A stretch of DNA of 64,000 nt from Roseibium sp. MMSF_3412 (GCF_030733265.1 NZ_JASHJI010000013.1:1-64000), one strand, 5' to 3'. Positions 45,914 to 55,759 are shown, numbered from the stretch's first letter. Translations and numbers: made by a program. Notes: a model not told the origin generated them from the letters alone.

Positions 45914-46810
45914 TCATTTGCAAACCTCGTTCCGGTATCGCCGTGGCGTGATACCCAGCTTTGAGGTGAATGAGTTGGTCATGTGCTGCTGGCTCGAGAA
46001 GCCGCACGCATATGCGATGCTCGCGATCGGTTCGTCTGTTTCGGCCAACATGCTGCTGGCCCGCGCGATGCGCCTGCCCAGGACAAATGCGTGCGGCGGC
46101 TCGTTGAAACAGCTTTTGAAGGCGCGAAAAAAGTCGGCGACAGGTCTGTTCACGACCATTGCAAGTGTCTCGGCCGATAGATCGGTGTCGAGGAGATCAT
46201 CAATTGTTTCCGCGAGGATCGCTTTCTCTTTGTCGGAGAAGTTCTTTCTGGACCGAGGCGATTTCGTTTGGCTTGCGAGACGCAGGAGCCGCGCTGCGAT
46301 CAAACACAGCGCCCCCTCGGTGAACAGGGTTCCCGGGTCGTCCTTGCGGCCCATTTCATCGAACAGGTTACGCAAGATCGCGGCCAGCATCGGATCGCGG
46401 GCGCCGCGTGCGAACAGCGGTTCCAGATGATCCAGCAGATGCCTTTGCTCCAGGCCGCTGAGTGCTGCAAGACGCGCCGGGTCTATCGCGGTAAACAGAC
46501 CGGCATGGTCCCGGTCGACGGTGACCTCCAGAGAAGCCTCAGGCACCTTGAAGTCGAAGCCGTCGGGTATCCATGTTGCGCGGTAGCGCGCCGCAGTGTT
46601 GTCGAAGTCTGCCGGAATGGCCGTCGAGCCGACATTTTGGATGATAACCAGTTCAGGTGTCGGCGGGTCCGGATAGTCACCAGCCGGCTGTCGCGCCATT
46701 GTTGATGAAACGCCGCGGGCTTTGTCATATGTCCGACTGACGACGAATTCGCGGTAAGGTCCTTCGCGATACCAGTCGTAATAGTTCTGTGTGTGCAGAT
46801 GGTGCGACAC
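45914..46810 (-). CDS. AraC-family regulator (paralogue 3)
   Basis: A 298-aa AraC regulator whose DNA-binding half has IAYACGFSSQQHMTNSFTSK and ends ITPRRYRNEVCK. The N-terminal sensor differs from the two downstream paralogues, so ligand specificity probably diverged while DNA specificity stayed. It is the first gene of the three-regulator array; the upstream 836 bases are gene-poor. Confidence 0.87.
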   Translation of the reverse strand: MSHHLHTQNYYDWYREGPYREFVVSRTYDKARGVSSTMARQPAGDYPDPPTPELVIIQNVGSTAIPADFDNTAARYRATWIPDGFDFKVPEASLEVTVDRDHAGLFTAIDPARLAALSGLEQRHLLDHLEPLFARGARDPMLAAILRNLFDEMGRKDDPGTLFTEGALCLIAARLLRLASQTKSPRSRKNFSDKEKAILAETIDDLLDTDLSAETLAMVVNRPVADFFRAFKSCFNEPPHAFVLGRRIARASSMLAETDEPIASIAYACGFSSQQHMTNSFTSKLGITPRRYRNEVCK

Positions 46811-47646
46811 GTCTCCGGGCTTCCCTCCTCATCGACGCTATAATGATAGGGCCAGCGGCCATTCTTTCAATGACGCTGCGTCAATTTCAAGAAGGTGCGG
46901 GTGAAGGAAAAAAGAAGCGCGCAGCACTTGGAAGGGAGGTAGCGACGCTGGTGCTGCGCGCGGCTCCAAAGCAGGCGGATTGGAGCTCTCCGGAGCTTAG
47001 TTCCGCAGCTCGCTGTCTTCTTTCACAAAAATCCTGTTTTCAGCCAATTGACCACCTTCGTAAAGTAACTGTAAGCGGCATATTTTTGAAAGCGGATGAT
47101 GCTCGTGTTGTTTATGCTGTTCTCCTGAACTTCGTTGGAAGAAGAGATGGTCGACACGGTCATTGTGCGCGGGCTTTTGCGGTTTTTCGCCGGAACGGTA
47201 GTGCTTGCGCACAACATCACTTTTTCGGCTTGGCGAAGAGCCTCCGTTGACCAAGACCATCTTGCCGAGATCCTGAAGGACGATCGCGCATTTCTGGAGG
47301 GCGCAACGACCGATATCCTGGGGCTCTGCAAGGAAATCGGATGCTCCCTCCCAGGGGATTTCATGGGACTGTCAAAATTCTCGTCCATCCCGGTGGGGTC
47401 CTGCGTCGAAACGCAGGCTTTGCGAACCAGGTTCAGGAAAGACCATACACAAATGGCAGATGACGCAGCATTTCTGCTGAAGGTTGTGCCGTTCGAAACG
47501 CTGCCGATCTCGAAACCGATCCTCTCCCAGCATTCGGCCGCGCACGACATCTGGTCCAGGCGCTGGGGCTGAACATCGCAAAGACGCGTGCCGTGAGTAT
47601 TCCCTGAAAGAGCGTCGCGCCGGTCACATACGATCCTCTGGGTGCC
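46811..47646. other. 836-base gene-poor region with a long inverted repeat
   Basis: No convincing gene is present. GCGCGCAGCAC (46917-46927) and GTGCTGCGCGC (46951-46961) form a perfect 11-bp stem around a 23-base loop. On the minus strand the stem is followed by TTCTTTTTT, so it can terminate leftward transcripts, for example from the AraC gene at 47647. Overlapping frames at 47023-47572 on both strands have uneven composition. A 46-codon minus frame (47026-47163) is conceivable but has no ribosome binding site. The region may hold gene remains. Confidence 0.5.
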
Positions 47647-48522
47647 TTACCCCTCCTTGGCGGTTTTGGTTCTTTCGGCGGTAAAACTGTCCCGGTACCG
47701 TCCCGGCGTCACGCCCAGCACCTCCTTGAAGCTCGAGGTCAGGTGGGCTTGAGACGAGAAGCCGAGCGCATAGGCGATTTCGGAAATCGGCAGGTCGCTG
47801 TCTTTCAGCAATTCCCGAGCGCGACCGATGCGCCGCTCAATCACGTAGCGCTGTGGTGTGCAGCCGATACTCGCGCGAAACTTTCGCGAAAACGCGCTCG
47901 GCGTCATGTCGAAGCGTTTTGCCAGTGCTGCGACGCGGACCCCATCTTCTATCTGAGCATCGATCTCCGACAGAACGCTTCTGAGTGTCCCATTCGTGAA
48001 AACGGTCATTTGATCGTTTGCCGACATGTTGGTCGACGCTCCGATGGCATGAGATAGCAAGAGATCGGTTGCCGCACCCAGGAACGTGGTGTTCGGGCAG
48101 GATGGTTCGAAGAGGTGCCTGCGGATGGTCTGCGCAATCAAGGCGATGTCGCCGTGCCGGTGTTCGACAACGAGATCGGGAAGCCGCCATTTTTTTGAGC
48201 CGCATTGCGCAAGAAGCTTTGCGGCCCTGTTTGCGGTGACGGAGATGTAGATATGCTCGATGGCAGCCGACTGCCGGGCGTTGCGGGTTCTGCCGGAGGG
48301 CAGGTAACTCAGGCAAAATGCGCGCCGCACCCGTCCGACAGCGCCTTGCCCTCTCTCAACAATTGTCATGTCGCCCGAGGCCAGAGGGATCAGCAGCACA
48401 CATCTGACCGGATCGATCCGTGCTTCAAACGCGGTGGCTTTGGTCACCGCCGCGTAAATGTCCCCGGTCGATGCGTGCGCAATTGGCTCCGGCAAGCCAT
48501 GATCGGGAGACGGAACGATCAT
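47647..48522 (-). CDS. AraC-family regulator, likely regulator of the RND operon
   Basis: A 291-aa AraC regulator with a C-terminal DNA-binding domain (VAALAKRFDMTPSAFSRKF; ISEIAYALGFSSQAHLTSSF; ending TPGRYRDSF). The start at 48522 has GGAGG 8 bases upstream; the frame is open 31 codons further. It is related to but clearly apart from the three-regulator array (AHLTS in place of QHMTN). It is divergent from the efflux operon starting at 48908, which suggests that operon as its target. Confidence 0.88.
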   Translation of the reverse strand: MIVPSPDHGLPEPIAHASTGDIYAAVTKATAFEARIDPVRCVLLIPLASGDMTIVERGQGAVGRVRRAFCLSYLPSGRTRNARQSAAIEHIYISVTANRAAKLLAQCGSKKWRLPDLVVEHRHGDIALIAQTIRRHLFEPSCPNTTFLGAATDLLLSHAIGASTNMSANDQMTVFTNGTLRSVLSEIDAQIEDGVRVAALAKRFDMTPSAFSRKFRASIGCTPQRYVIERRIGRARELLKDSDLPISEIAYALGFSSQAHLTSSFKEVLGVTPGRYRDSFTAERTKTAKEG

Positions 48523-48907
48523 CGGTTGGCCTCCAACGCGTGAAGCAAGTGCCTGTCGGTTTGGTCTTTCATGCCTCCTACATGGCTCAAGTCTCACCGT
48601 CTTTCTTACAAGCAACGCGTTTTTACAGATTTCTGCACGAACGGGGCCTCAAGCGCGATCGAGAAGCCTGGCATGCCGCGGCACGTCACGCGTTTTTTGA
48701 GGGGAGAAGAGGCGAGCGCTCGCGGTTCAAGTGATTGCGTGCACACGTCGGCAGCCTCCCGTTTGTCTTCCGGTATGCAAGATTTTGTAAGCCGCTCAAA
48801 TCTGGAAGAACGCAGATGACCGTTAGCGCAGACTGTCCGCGGGCCGATGGGAGCGTGGTTTCCAACTGGCGTGTCACTCAGGATCAATCCGCGCGAGGGC
48901 AAGGGTA
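48523..48907. other. Divergent intergenic region upstream of the efflux operon
   Basis: This 385-base spacer between an AraC gene and the efflux operon must hold both promoters. No clear dyad or sigma-70 pair was picked out by eye. Confidence 0.4.
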
Positions 48908-49537
48908 ATGAGCACCACAGAAGGCTTGGGCAGTGACCTACCGTCAGAACCCGGTGATCGCGGCTTCGGTGGTCCGTCCCCGCGGGGTAACATTTCTCCT
49001 CTGGTTTCGTTTCGCGGCGCGGTCTCTCTGAAACCGCAAGCTGTTTGCGACACTGAAACCAACTGCATCCTTGAAGACTGGAACGCACGCCGGAGCGCGA
49101 CGCATGCCTCGCTGAAGCTCTTTCACAGGCTCGGCGATGCCTGCATGCTGGTTGATGCCGATTGTCGGCCCGCCGGTTACCTTCCGGATGCACAATCCAA
49201 CACGCTTACGGAGACGCTGATCCGGGAGTTTCTTTTTCCCGATGGGCTCCGGTTGCTCAGTCCCGGTCCGGCCTTCGTTCTTCGCGCGCAATACAGTCTG
49301 ATCGCGTTGGAAGGATTCTGGCACTTGCTGGTCTGTCCCATTCCAGATCCAGGCACCGACATCCCGGCTGGCGCAATTGTCGTCCACATAGACCGTCACC
49401 TGACAGATCGAACGGGTGGGCGGCGTTTGCATCAGGCTCCTGGCGTCTCAGATGGTCCCGGACCCGAGGACCCGCTCACGAAAATTTCGAAAATTGCCGC
49501 GCAGCAGCCGCAGTCAGGACGGAGGACGAATTCATGA
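48908..49537 (+). CDS. Unrecognised protein coupled to the RND operon, possibly PAS-like
   Basis: A 209-aa protein of no recognised family. Residues ~70-165 (DACMLVDADCRPAGYL, FLFPDGLRLLSPG, WHLLVCPIPDPG) have the rhythm of the PAS-like sensor domains that precede LuxR helix-turn-helices, but no DNA-binding domain follows. The tail is polar. The stop overlaps the start of the efflux adaptor gene (ATGA), and the adaptor's ribosome binding site lies inside this frame, which argues that it is translated. It may sense the efflux substrate or may be a regulator that lost its DNA-binding half. Confidence 0.6.
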   Translation: MSTTEGLGSDLPSEPGDRGFGGPSPRGNISPLVSFRGAVSLKPQAVCDTETNCILEDWNARRSATHASLKLFHRLGDACMLVDADCRPAGYLPDAQSNTLTETLIREFLFPDGLRLLSPGPAFVLRAQYSLIALEGFWHLLVCPIPDPGTDIPAGAIVVHIDRHLTDRTGGRRLHQAPGVSDGPGPEDPLTKISKIAAQQPQSGRRTNS

Positions 49538-50706
49538 CACTGAATGGAGTGGGAAAGTCGGGAATGGTCCGGTCCGCGCTGCGTTTCCTGTTGGCGGTGT
49601 TGCTTCTTTTTTCGTTGCAGGACCCGGCGCGCGCGCAGCAATCACAACCGCCTGCGGTTGTCGTTTCCAAACCCATCGCTGAAATGGTCGTTGACTGGGA
49701 CGAATACACGGGGCGCTTTCAGGCGGTTCAGACCGTCGACTTGCAAGCCCGCGTGACCGGATATCTCGCGGCCATCCACTTTGAAGACGGACAGCTGGTC
49801 GAAGAAAACCAGCTTCTTTACACGATCGATCAGCGTCCTTTTGAACTGGCCGTCAAACAGGCGAACGCGCGCCTGCAGGCGGCTGAAGCGACGCGCGATC
49901 TTGCCCTGCTCGAATTCGAGCGAGCGAGAGAATTGTTCAATCGGAATGTCGGCCCGCAGAGCGCGGAGCAACGCACGTCTGCCGCCTATCAGGAAGCCCT
50001 GGCAAACGTCGCCCTCTCCGAAGCGGAGCTCGAAATCGCGGAACTGGACCTGCAGTTCACGCAGATCCGGTCACCGATCAACGGTCGCATCGCGGAAACG
50101 CAAATCGATATCGGCGATCTTGTCATCGGTGGCCCCTCAGGGGCGACTGCTCTGACAACAATCGTCAGTGTCGATCCGATCGAGTTCGTCTTTACCGCGT
50201 CAGAAGCCGATTTCCTCAAATACGCGCGTCTCAACGTGACCGGCGAACGCGGAACGTCGCGAACGACACCCAATCCGATTTTTGTCCGGTTGCAGGACGA
50301 AGCGGCCTTTGACAGGGGAGGCGCAATGGACTTCGTCGACAACCGGCTCGATCCGAACTCCGGAACCATTCTTGGCCGTGCCGTGTTCGAAAACCGGGAA
50401 GGTTTTCTGCAGCCCGGTCTGTTCGGCCGCGCCCGTTTGTTGGGCTCGGGAGAATTCGAGGCTTTGCTGATACCAGATTCCGCGATCGTCGCCGATCAGG
50501 CGCGCTCGATCATCTACGTCGTCAACGAAAGCAATGTGGTCGAAACGCGTCAGGTCGTCAGGGGCGAAATCTGGTCGGGACTGCGGATCATCCGGTCCGG
50601 ACTGAGTGCCGAGGACAACGTTGTCATTTCTGGACTGCAGCGGGTGCGTCCAGGCGGTCAGGTCTCGCCGGTGCTTGAGCAGATCAAGCTTCCGGCGGCG
50701 GAGTAG
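49534..50706 (+). CDS. RND efflux periplasmic adaptor (AcrA/MexA type)
   Basis: A 390-aa membrane-fusion protein. The N-terminus is a signal peptide (about residues 1-34, hydrophobic FLLAVLLLFSL). The beta-barrel/lipoyl part begins at VVSKPIAEMVVDWDEYTG, a helical hairpin follows (LQAAEATRDLALLEFERARE), and then the second lipoyl half (SPINGRIAETQIDIGDLV). It joins the inner-membrane pump to an outer-membrane channel that is not encoded here. GGAGG lies 8 bases before the ATG. Confidence 0.92.
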   Translation: MTLNGVGKSGMVRSALRFLLAVLLLFSLQDPARAQQSQPPAVVVSKPIAEMVVDWDEYTGRFQAVQTVDLQARVTGYLAAIHFEDGQLVEENQLLYTIDQRPFELAVKQANARLQAAEATRDLALLEFERARELFNRNVGPQSAEQRTSAAYQEALANVALSEAELEIAELDLQFTQIRSPINGRIAETQIDIGDLVIGGPSGATALTTIVSVDPIEFVFTASEADFLKYARLNVTGERGTSRTTPNPIFVRLQDEAAFDRGGAMDFVDNRLDPNSGTILGRAVFENREGFLQPGLFGRARLLGSGEFEALLIPDSAIVADQARSIIYVVNESNVVETRQVVRGEIWSGLRIIRSGLSAEDNVVISGLQRVRPGGQVSPVLEQIKLPAAE

Positions 50707-50711
50707 TTCTT

Positions 50712-53700
50712 ATGGAGAAGAAGAACTTTTTCGTTGATCGCCCGATTTTCGCAACGGTCATTTCCATCCTCATCGCACTGATCGGTTTCGTTTCCTATCT
50801 GCGGTTGCCGGTTGCTGCCTATCCCGATGTCGTTCCTCCGACGATCCAGGTCACGGCGCTGTATCCCGGGGCATCGTCCGAAGTCATCGCAGACACGGTC
50901 GCAACCCCGCTGGAACAGGAAATCAACGGTGTTGAGAACATGCTCTACATGCTCAGCCAGTCGACCAGTGATGGCCGGATGGTGCTGACGATCACCTTTG
51001 AACTGGGAACGGACATCGATCAGGCACAGGTGCTGGTGCAAAATCGTGTTGCGATTGCCGAACCGCGGTTGCCCGAGGATGTCCGGCGCCTCGGCATCCA
51101 GACACAGCAGAACTCCCCCAGCCTGATGATGGTGGTCCATCTGCTCTCGCCGGATGGAAGCCGGGACCAGCTTTACATCTCAAACTACGCCCGCACCCAG
51201 ATTGTCGATCGTCTGCTCAGGATTGACGGTGTCGGCCAGGCTACTGTGTTCGGCGAACGGGCATATTCGATGCGCATCTGGCTTGACCCGGACCAGATCG
51301 CCGCCCGGAATCTCACGGTTGGCGAGGTTGTGAACGCGTTGCGAACCAACAACATTCAGGTCGCCTCGGGGGCATTGAACCAGCTGCCGGTCGACGATCC
51401 CGGGGCCTTTCAGCTGAACATTGAGACCCTTGGACGTCTGGTCGATCCTGAGCAGTTCGAGGATATTGTCATCAGCGCTGACGCGAACGGGCGGAAGATC
51501 CGCGTGCGTGATGTCGCCCGGGTCGAACTCGGCGCCCAAGATTACAGCACCAACGGGTATCTCGACGAATTCACGGCATTGCCGATCGGTATATTTCAAA
51601 GGCCCGGATCCAATGCGCTTGAGACGGCTGAGGAAGTGATCCGGCTGATCGAGGCACTGTCCGAGGAGTTCCCGCCGGGCATAGAGTTCGACATCATCTA
51701 CAACCCGACGGAGTATATCGAGGAGTCCGTCGAACAGGTTTATGTGACGATCGAAGAAGCGGTCATTCTGGTCGTCCTGGTGATTGTTGTCTTCCTTCAG
51801 TCTCTTCGCGCGTCGATCATCCCGATCCTGGCAATACCCGTATCCTTGATCGGCACCTTTTTCGTTATGCAGGTCTTCGGGTTTTCTCTCAACAATCTGA
51901 CCCTGTTCGGATTGGTTCTGGCCATCGGTATCGTCGTGGATGACGCGATCGTGGTCGTTGAAAATGTCGAGCGGTACATCGAAGAGGGGTTCACTGCCCG
52001 CGAGGCCGCCCACAAGACAATGTCGGAAGTGAGCGGTGCCCTGATTTCCATCGGCCTTGTGCTCTCCGCCGTGTTCATTCCGGCTGCCTTCATCGAAGGT
52101 ATCACCGGCCAGTTCATGCGCCAGTTCGCCATCACCATTGCTGCTGCCACGGCGATTTCGGTAACCGTCGCATTGACCTTGTCGCCGGCACTGTCGGCAC
52201 TCCTTTTGAAAGACAAGACCACCCGGGCACCGTCGGGTGTGTTAGCCCGGATCTGGTCGGTCGCCGGGATCCCGTTCCGGGCCTTCGGCCGGGGCTTCAA
52301 CTGGGTTTTTGACAGGCTTGCAGCTGCTTACGCGTGGCTTGTGTGCCGTCTGGTGAAGGTCACGATCCTGATGCTGCTGATCTATGCCGGTCTGATGTAT
52401 GCAGCCTATTTCCAGTTCAACAGGGCACCGGCCGGGTTCATTCCCGATCAGGACCAGGGCTACCTCATCACCGTTGTGCAATTGCCTGCAGGGGCATCGC
52501 TGACGCGCACGGATGCCGTCATACGCGAGGCCAGCGATTTGTTGCGCAGCATGGATGGGTTTTCGCATACAGTCGCCTTTGCCGGTCTTGATGGCGCGAC
52601 ATTCACGAACGCGCCGAATGCGGGCGCGATTTTCGTTGTGACTGATCCGTTTGAAGAGCGTCTGCCGAAGGGGCTGACCAATGATGTGCTGATTGGCCGG
52701 GCGTTTGCCGAACTCTCCAGCATCACCGATGCGGTCCTTTTTGTCATCGCGCCGCCACCCATCCAGGGGATTGGCAATGCCGGCGGATGGACGCTTTACC
52801 TTCAAGACGAGCGCGGCCGCGGCCTGCGCGCGCTGGAAACAGTGACGCTGGACGTGGTGCAGACGGCAAACCAGACTCCAGGCCTTTCGCAGGTTTTCTC
52901 GCTCTTCAACACGGCGACACCGAAGCTGTTTGCAGATATCGATCGCGTCAAGGCGGAGGAACTGGGCGTGCCGCCTGATCGCTTGTTCGAAACGCTGCAG
53001 GTCTATCTTGGATCGGCGTTTGTGAACGACTTCAATTTCCTTGGCAGGACCTACAGGGTGACGGCGCAGGCGGAGGGGCATTTCCGGGATGATCCGCAGG
53101 ACGTCCTCGATCTGCGGACCCGGTCCGACAATGGCAGCATGGTGCCGATCGGTTCGGTTTCAGTTCTCGAACAGCAGACGGGCCCTTACCGTGTCGCGCG
53201 CTACAATCTCTTTCCCGCAGCCTCCGTGCAGGGGGCGACGCTTCCCGGTGTGTCAACGGGGCAGGCGATCGCCACACTGGAAGCACTATTGGACGAGCGC
53301 CTGCCGGACGGCTTCGGATATGAGTGGACCGGTCTCACGCTGCAGGAAAAACTGGCGGGCAACACGGCAATCATCGCCTTTGCCCTTGCCGTTGTCTTCG
53401 TCTATCTGCTTCTGGCTGCGCTGTACGAAAGCCTCTTCCTGCCGCTCGCAGTCATTTTCATTGTCCCGATGTGTCTTTTGGCCGGGATCACAGGTGTCAT
53501 GCTCAGAGGCTTCGACAACGACATTCTGGTGCAGATCGGCTTTGTCGTGCTGGTTGGACTTGCGTCTAAAAACGCGATCCTGATTGTGGAGTTCGCGCGG
53601 CAGGCCGAAGAACGCGGTCTGTCGCGGATTGATGCCGCAGTCGAGGCTGCACGTCTTCGCTTCCGTCCGATCCTGATGACGTCGTTCGCGTTCATTCTCG

Positions 53701-53888
53701 GCGTCGTGCCCCTGCTTCTTGCACAGGGCGCAGGCTCTGAAATGCGCCAGGCGCTCGGAACCGTCGTCTTCTTCGGAATGCTCGGCGTCACGTTTTTCGG
53801 TCTTTTGTTCACACCGGTCTTTTACGTTGCGTTTCGATGGCTCGAGATCAAACTGGTAACTCCGCCAGTCAAAAGCCAGGCGGTATAG
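50712..53888 (+). CDS. RND efflux transporter (AcrB/MexB, HAE1 type)
   Basis: A 1058-aa inner-membrane RND pump of normal length. It has twelve predicted membrane segments and two large periplasmic loops. The proton-relay motif GIVVDDAIVVVENVER, with the two essential aspartates near residue 410, is intact. The N-terminus NFFVDRPIFATVISI is typical. It follows the adaptor by 5 bases. It probably exports hydrophobic or amphiphilic toxicants by proton antiport. No outer-membrane factor gene follows, so a TolC-like protein from elsewhere must be used. Confidence 0.94.
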   Translation: MEKKNFFVDRPIFATVISILIALIGFVSYLRLPVAAYPDVVPPTIQVTALYPGASSEVIADTVATPLEQEINGVENMLYMLSQSTSDGRMVLTITFELGTDIDQAQVLVQNRVAIAEPRLPEDVRRLGIQTQQNSPSLMMVVHLLSPDGSRDQLYISNYARTQIVDRLLRIDGVGQATVFGERAYSMRIWLDPDQIAARNLTVGEVVNALRTNNIQVASGALNQLPVDDPGAFQLNIETLGRLVDPEQFEDIVISADANGRKIRVRDVARVELGAQDYSTNGYLDEFTALPIGIFQRPGSNALETAEEVIRLIEALSEEFPPGIEFDIIYNPTEYIEESVEQVYVTIEEAVILVVLVIVVFLQSLRASIIPILAIPVSLIGTFFVMQVFGFSLNNLTLFGLVLAIGIVVDDAIVVVENVERYIEEGFTAREAAHKTMSEVSGALISIGLVLSAVFIPAAFIEGITGQFMRQFAITIAAATAISVTVALTLSPALSALLLKDKTTRAPSGVLARIWSVAGIPFRAFGRGFNWVFDRLAAAYAWLVCRLVKVTILMLLIYAGLMYAAYFQFNRAPAGFIPDQDQGYLITVVQLPAGASLTRTDAVIREASDLLRSMDGFSHTVAFAGLDGATFTNAPNAGAIFVVTDPFEERLPKGLTNDVLIGRAFAELSSITDAVLFVIAPPPIQGIGNAGGWTLYLQDERGRGLRALETVTLDVVQTANQTPGLSQVFSLFNTATPKLFADIDRVKAEELGVPPDRLFETLQVYLGSAFVNDFNFLGRTYRVTAQAEGHFRDDPQDVLDLRTRSDNGSMVPIGSVSVLEQQTGPYRVARYNLFPAASVQGATLPGVSTGQAIATLEALLDERLPDGFGYEWTGLTLQEKLAGNTAIIAFALAVVFVYLLLAALYESLFLPLAVIFIVPMCLLAGITGVMLRGFDNDILVQIGFVVLVGLASKNAILIVEFARQAEERGLSRIDAAVEAARLRFRPILMTSFAFILGVVPLLLAQGAGSEMRQALGTVVFFGMLGVTFFGLLFTPVFYVAFRWLEIKLVTPPVKSQAV

Positions 53889-54040
53889 TGCTCTGTTGTG
53901 GCGTTGAAATTGCGTTATGCTTTGGAGAGGAGGGAGGTGCTGGAAATTATTTCCGGACAGGCCGTTGAGGTTATGCCCAGGAACCCCGTTTCCGTCGATG
54001 CGGATGCTTTGAAAGCCCCAGCGCCAGGTACAAAACAAAA

Positions 54041-54067
54041 AGCCGCCCTCTCGGGCGGCTTTTTTTG
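54041..54067. terminator. Bidirectional terminator between the RND and sugar operons
   Basis: AGCCGCCC (54041-54048) pairs with GGGCGGCT (54053-54060). T runs follow the stem on both strands. It lies between the convergent RND operon and the leftward sugar operon and should end both. The stem equals that of the tRNA terminator at 40-60. Confidence 0.92.
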
Positions 54068-54071
54068 CGCT

Positions 54072-54749
54072 TCACGACAAGGGCGAAGCCTGAAGGCGCA
54101 AAGGCAAATTGACATCGATCCATCGCATGTCGGCCGCTTTCGCGGCTTCGATGCCTTGCGGACTGTCTTCAAAAACAAGACAGGCCTGGGGGTCGACTTC
54201 AAGGCGTGCTGCCGCTGTGAGGAACAGGTCGGGCGCGGGCTTTGCGCTGCTGACGTCATCGATGGTGACAACTGTTTCGAACAGGTGCAGCAGGCCGGAG
54301 GCCTGAAGGGAGGCCTGCACGATTTGGCGTGAACCGCCGGAGGCAACGGCCATGGGCTTCAGGCCGTTGTTGGCCCTGGCGATCGCGGCGATCCGGGGTA
54401 TTTCCTCAACCGTATCCATATGCGCCAGAATGTATTGCCGCAAATCCCGGACCGCGCGTGAGCGGTCGATGGCAACGCCCGTTTCGGCTTCAAACGCGGC
54501 CAGCAGCACGTGCTCGGACATGCCTGCCCGGGCATGATACCAATCGATTTTCATCTCAAGACCGGCGTTTGCAAAGGCCGATTGCCAGGCGGCCGCGTAA
54601 AGATCAGGCGTTTTCAGGAGGGTGCCGTCACAATCGAAAATCAGCGCCCCGGCCTCGCAAACACGTCGCTCCACGTCCTTCTGCTGCGCAGGAGCCGGCA
54701 CGCAGCCGGTGCGGCCTGTCCCGGATATCGGGTGCGGTGCCTCGGTCAT
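54072..54749 (-). CDS. HAD-superfamily phosphatase/phosphomutase-like protein
   Basis: A 225-aa HAD protein with motif I IFDCDGTLL, motif II in AVASGGSR and motif IV in VFEDSPQGIEAA. The cap domain arrangement suits beta-phosphoglucomutase-like or sugar-phosphate phosphatases. The start overlaps the stop of the LacI gene (ATGA), so it closes the long sugar operon. It may dephosphorylate or isomerise a sugar phosphate made by the pathway. Confidence 0.85.
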   Translation of the reverse strand: MTEAPHPISGTGRTGCVPAPAQQKDVERRVCEAGALIFDCDGTLLKTPDLYAAAWQSAFANAGLEMKIDWYHARAGMSEHVLLAAFEAETGVAIDRSRAVRDLRQYILAHMDTVEEIPRIAAIARANNGLKPMAVASGGSRQIVQASLQASGLLHLFETVVTIDDVSSAKPAPDLFLTAAARLEVDPQACLVFEDSPQGIEAAKAADMRWIDVNLPLRLQASPLS

Positions 54750-55759
54750 CCATCGAACCCGATGCTCGACTGGCGCTCTATCAGCCTGACGTCGTAATGT
54801 CTGACGTCGGGGGGGCGTGTGCCGTCCACGATCCAGGCCAGCATCGACTGCGCAGAACTCTGGCCGAAGTGCTTGGTGTCGCACCGGATCGAACTCAGAC
54901 GCGGATAGACAAGTGAACTTTCCTCGATGTCGTCAAAGCCGATCAGACGTATGTCCTTGCCGACCTCCACGCCTGCCTCCGCAAATCCCGAGATCATCCC
55001 GAGTGCAACAAGATCGCTGAAGCAGATGGCGGCCTCGATTTCAGGATGTTCTCTTGCGATCTCAAGCGCCAGATCCCGACCGAAGGCGCGCGAGGGCCGC
55101 CCGTGGAATGCTCTCGGCGGCAAGCCGTTTGCCTCCATGAAGGATCTGTAGCCCGACATGCGTTCTTCGGTGATGGGCCTGTCCTCCAGGCCGCCGACAA
55201 AGGCGATGTTCCGGCATCCCAGGTCAAAGAGATGCCGTGTGGCGAGATCTCCCCCTGCTGCGTAATTGTGTGAGGCAAAGGGAAAGATATCTGTACGGCC
55301 GTCAAGCTGACGGAGCACCTGCATCGTCGGAATTCCAGCGCGCTCGATCCGCGCAAAGGCGTCTTCGTCACCGCCATAGGCCGGTGAAATCACGAATGCG
55401 GAGACGTCATGTTCAATCATGGATGCAATCACCTGTGCCTGGATGACGGGATCTTCATCCGTGTTGGCGACCACCGTCGAATAGCCCTTCCTGGCGAATT
55501 CCATCTGGGCGCTGGCCGCGAACTCGGTGAAGAACGGGTTGCGCAGATCGTTGATGATCAGACCGATCAGGCCGGACGCTGCTCCCCTGAGGCCGGCGGC
55601 GGACCGGTTGTAGACATAACCGAGTTTCTTGATGGCCGCGCCGACAGCATTGCGTGTGGCCGGTTTGACAAGCGGAGAGTTCTGAAGCACCAGCGAAACG
55701 GTCGATTTCGACACACCGGCCTCTTGCGCAACATCCAGAATGGTCGGTCTTTTCTTCAT
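54746..55759 (-). CDS. LacI-family transcriptional regulator
   Basis: A 337-aa LacI repressor. The N-terminal helix-turn-helix reads ILDVAQEAGVSKSTVSLVL, with the hinge near LGYVYNRSAAGLRG, followed by the sugar-binding-type effector domain. It is encoded inside the operon it most likely controls, 20 bases after the DUF993 gene. The effector should be the transported sugar or its first product. Confidence 0.9.
   Translation of the reverse strand: MKKRPTILDVAQEAGVSKSTVSLVLQNSPLVKPATRNAVGAAIKKLGYVYNRSAAGLRGAASGLIGLIINDLRNPFFTEFAASAQMEFARKGYSTVVANTDEDPVIQAQVIASMIEHDVSAFVISPAYGGDEDAFARIERAGIPTMQVLRQLDGRTDIFPFASHNYAAGGDLATRHLFDLGCRNIAFVGGLEDRPITEERMSGYRSFMEANGLPPRAFHGRPSRAFGRDLALEIAREHPEIEAAICFSDLVALGMISGFAEAGVEVGKDIRLIGFDDIEESSLVYPRLSSIRCDTKHFGQSSAQSMLAWIVDGTRPPDVRHYDVRLIERQSSIGFDG

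Noticed and set aside
47023-47572. Overlapping open frames on both strands (175 and 145 codons)
   Set aside because: Neither has a ribosome binding site, family motif or balanced composition. They are described only as part of a gene-poor region.
53898-54332. 144-codon open frame reading through the terminator at 54041
   Set aside because: It crosses a strong bidirectional terminator and then runs antisense to the HAD gene.
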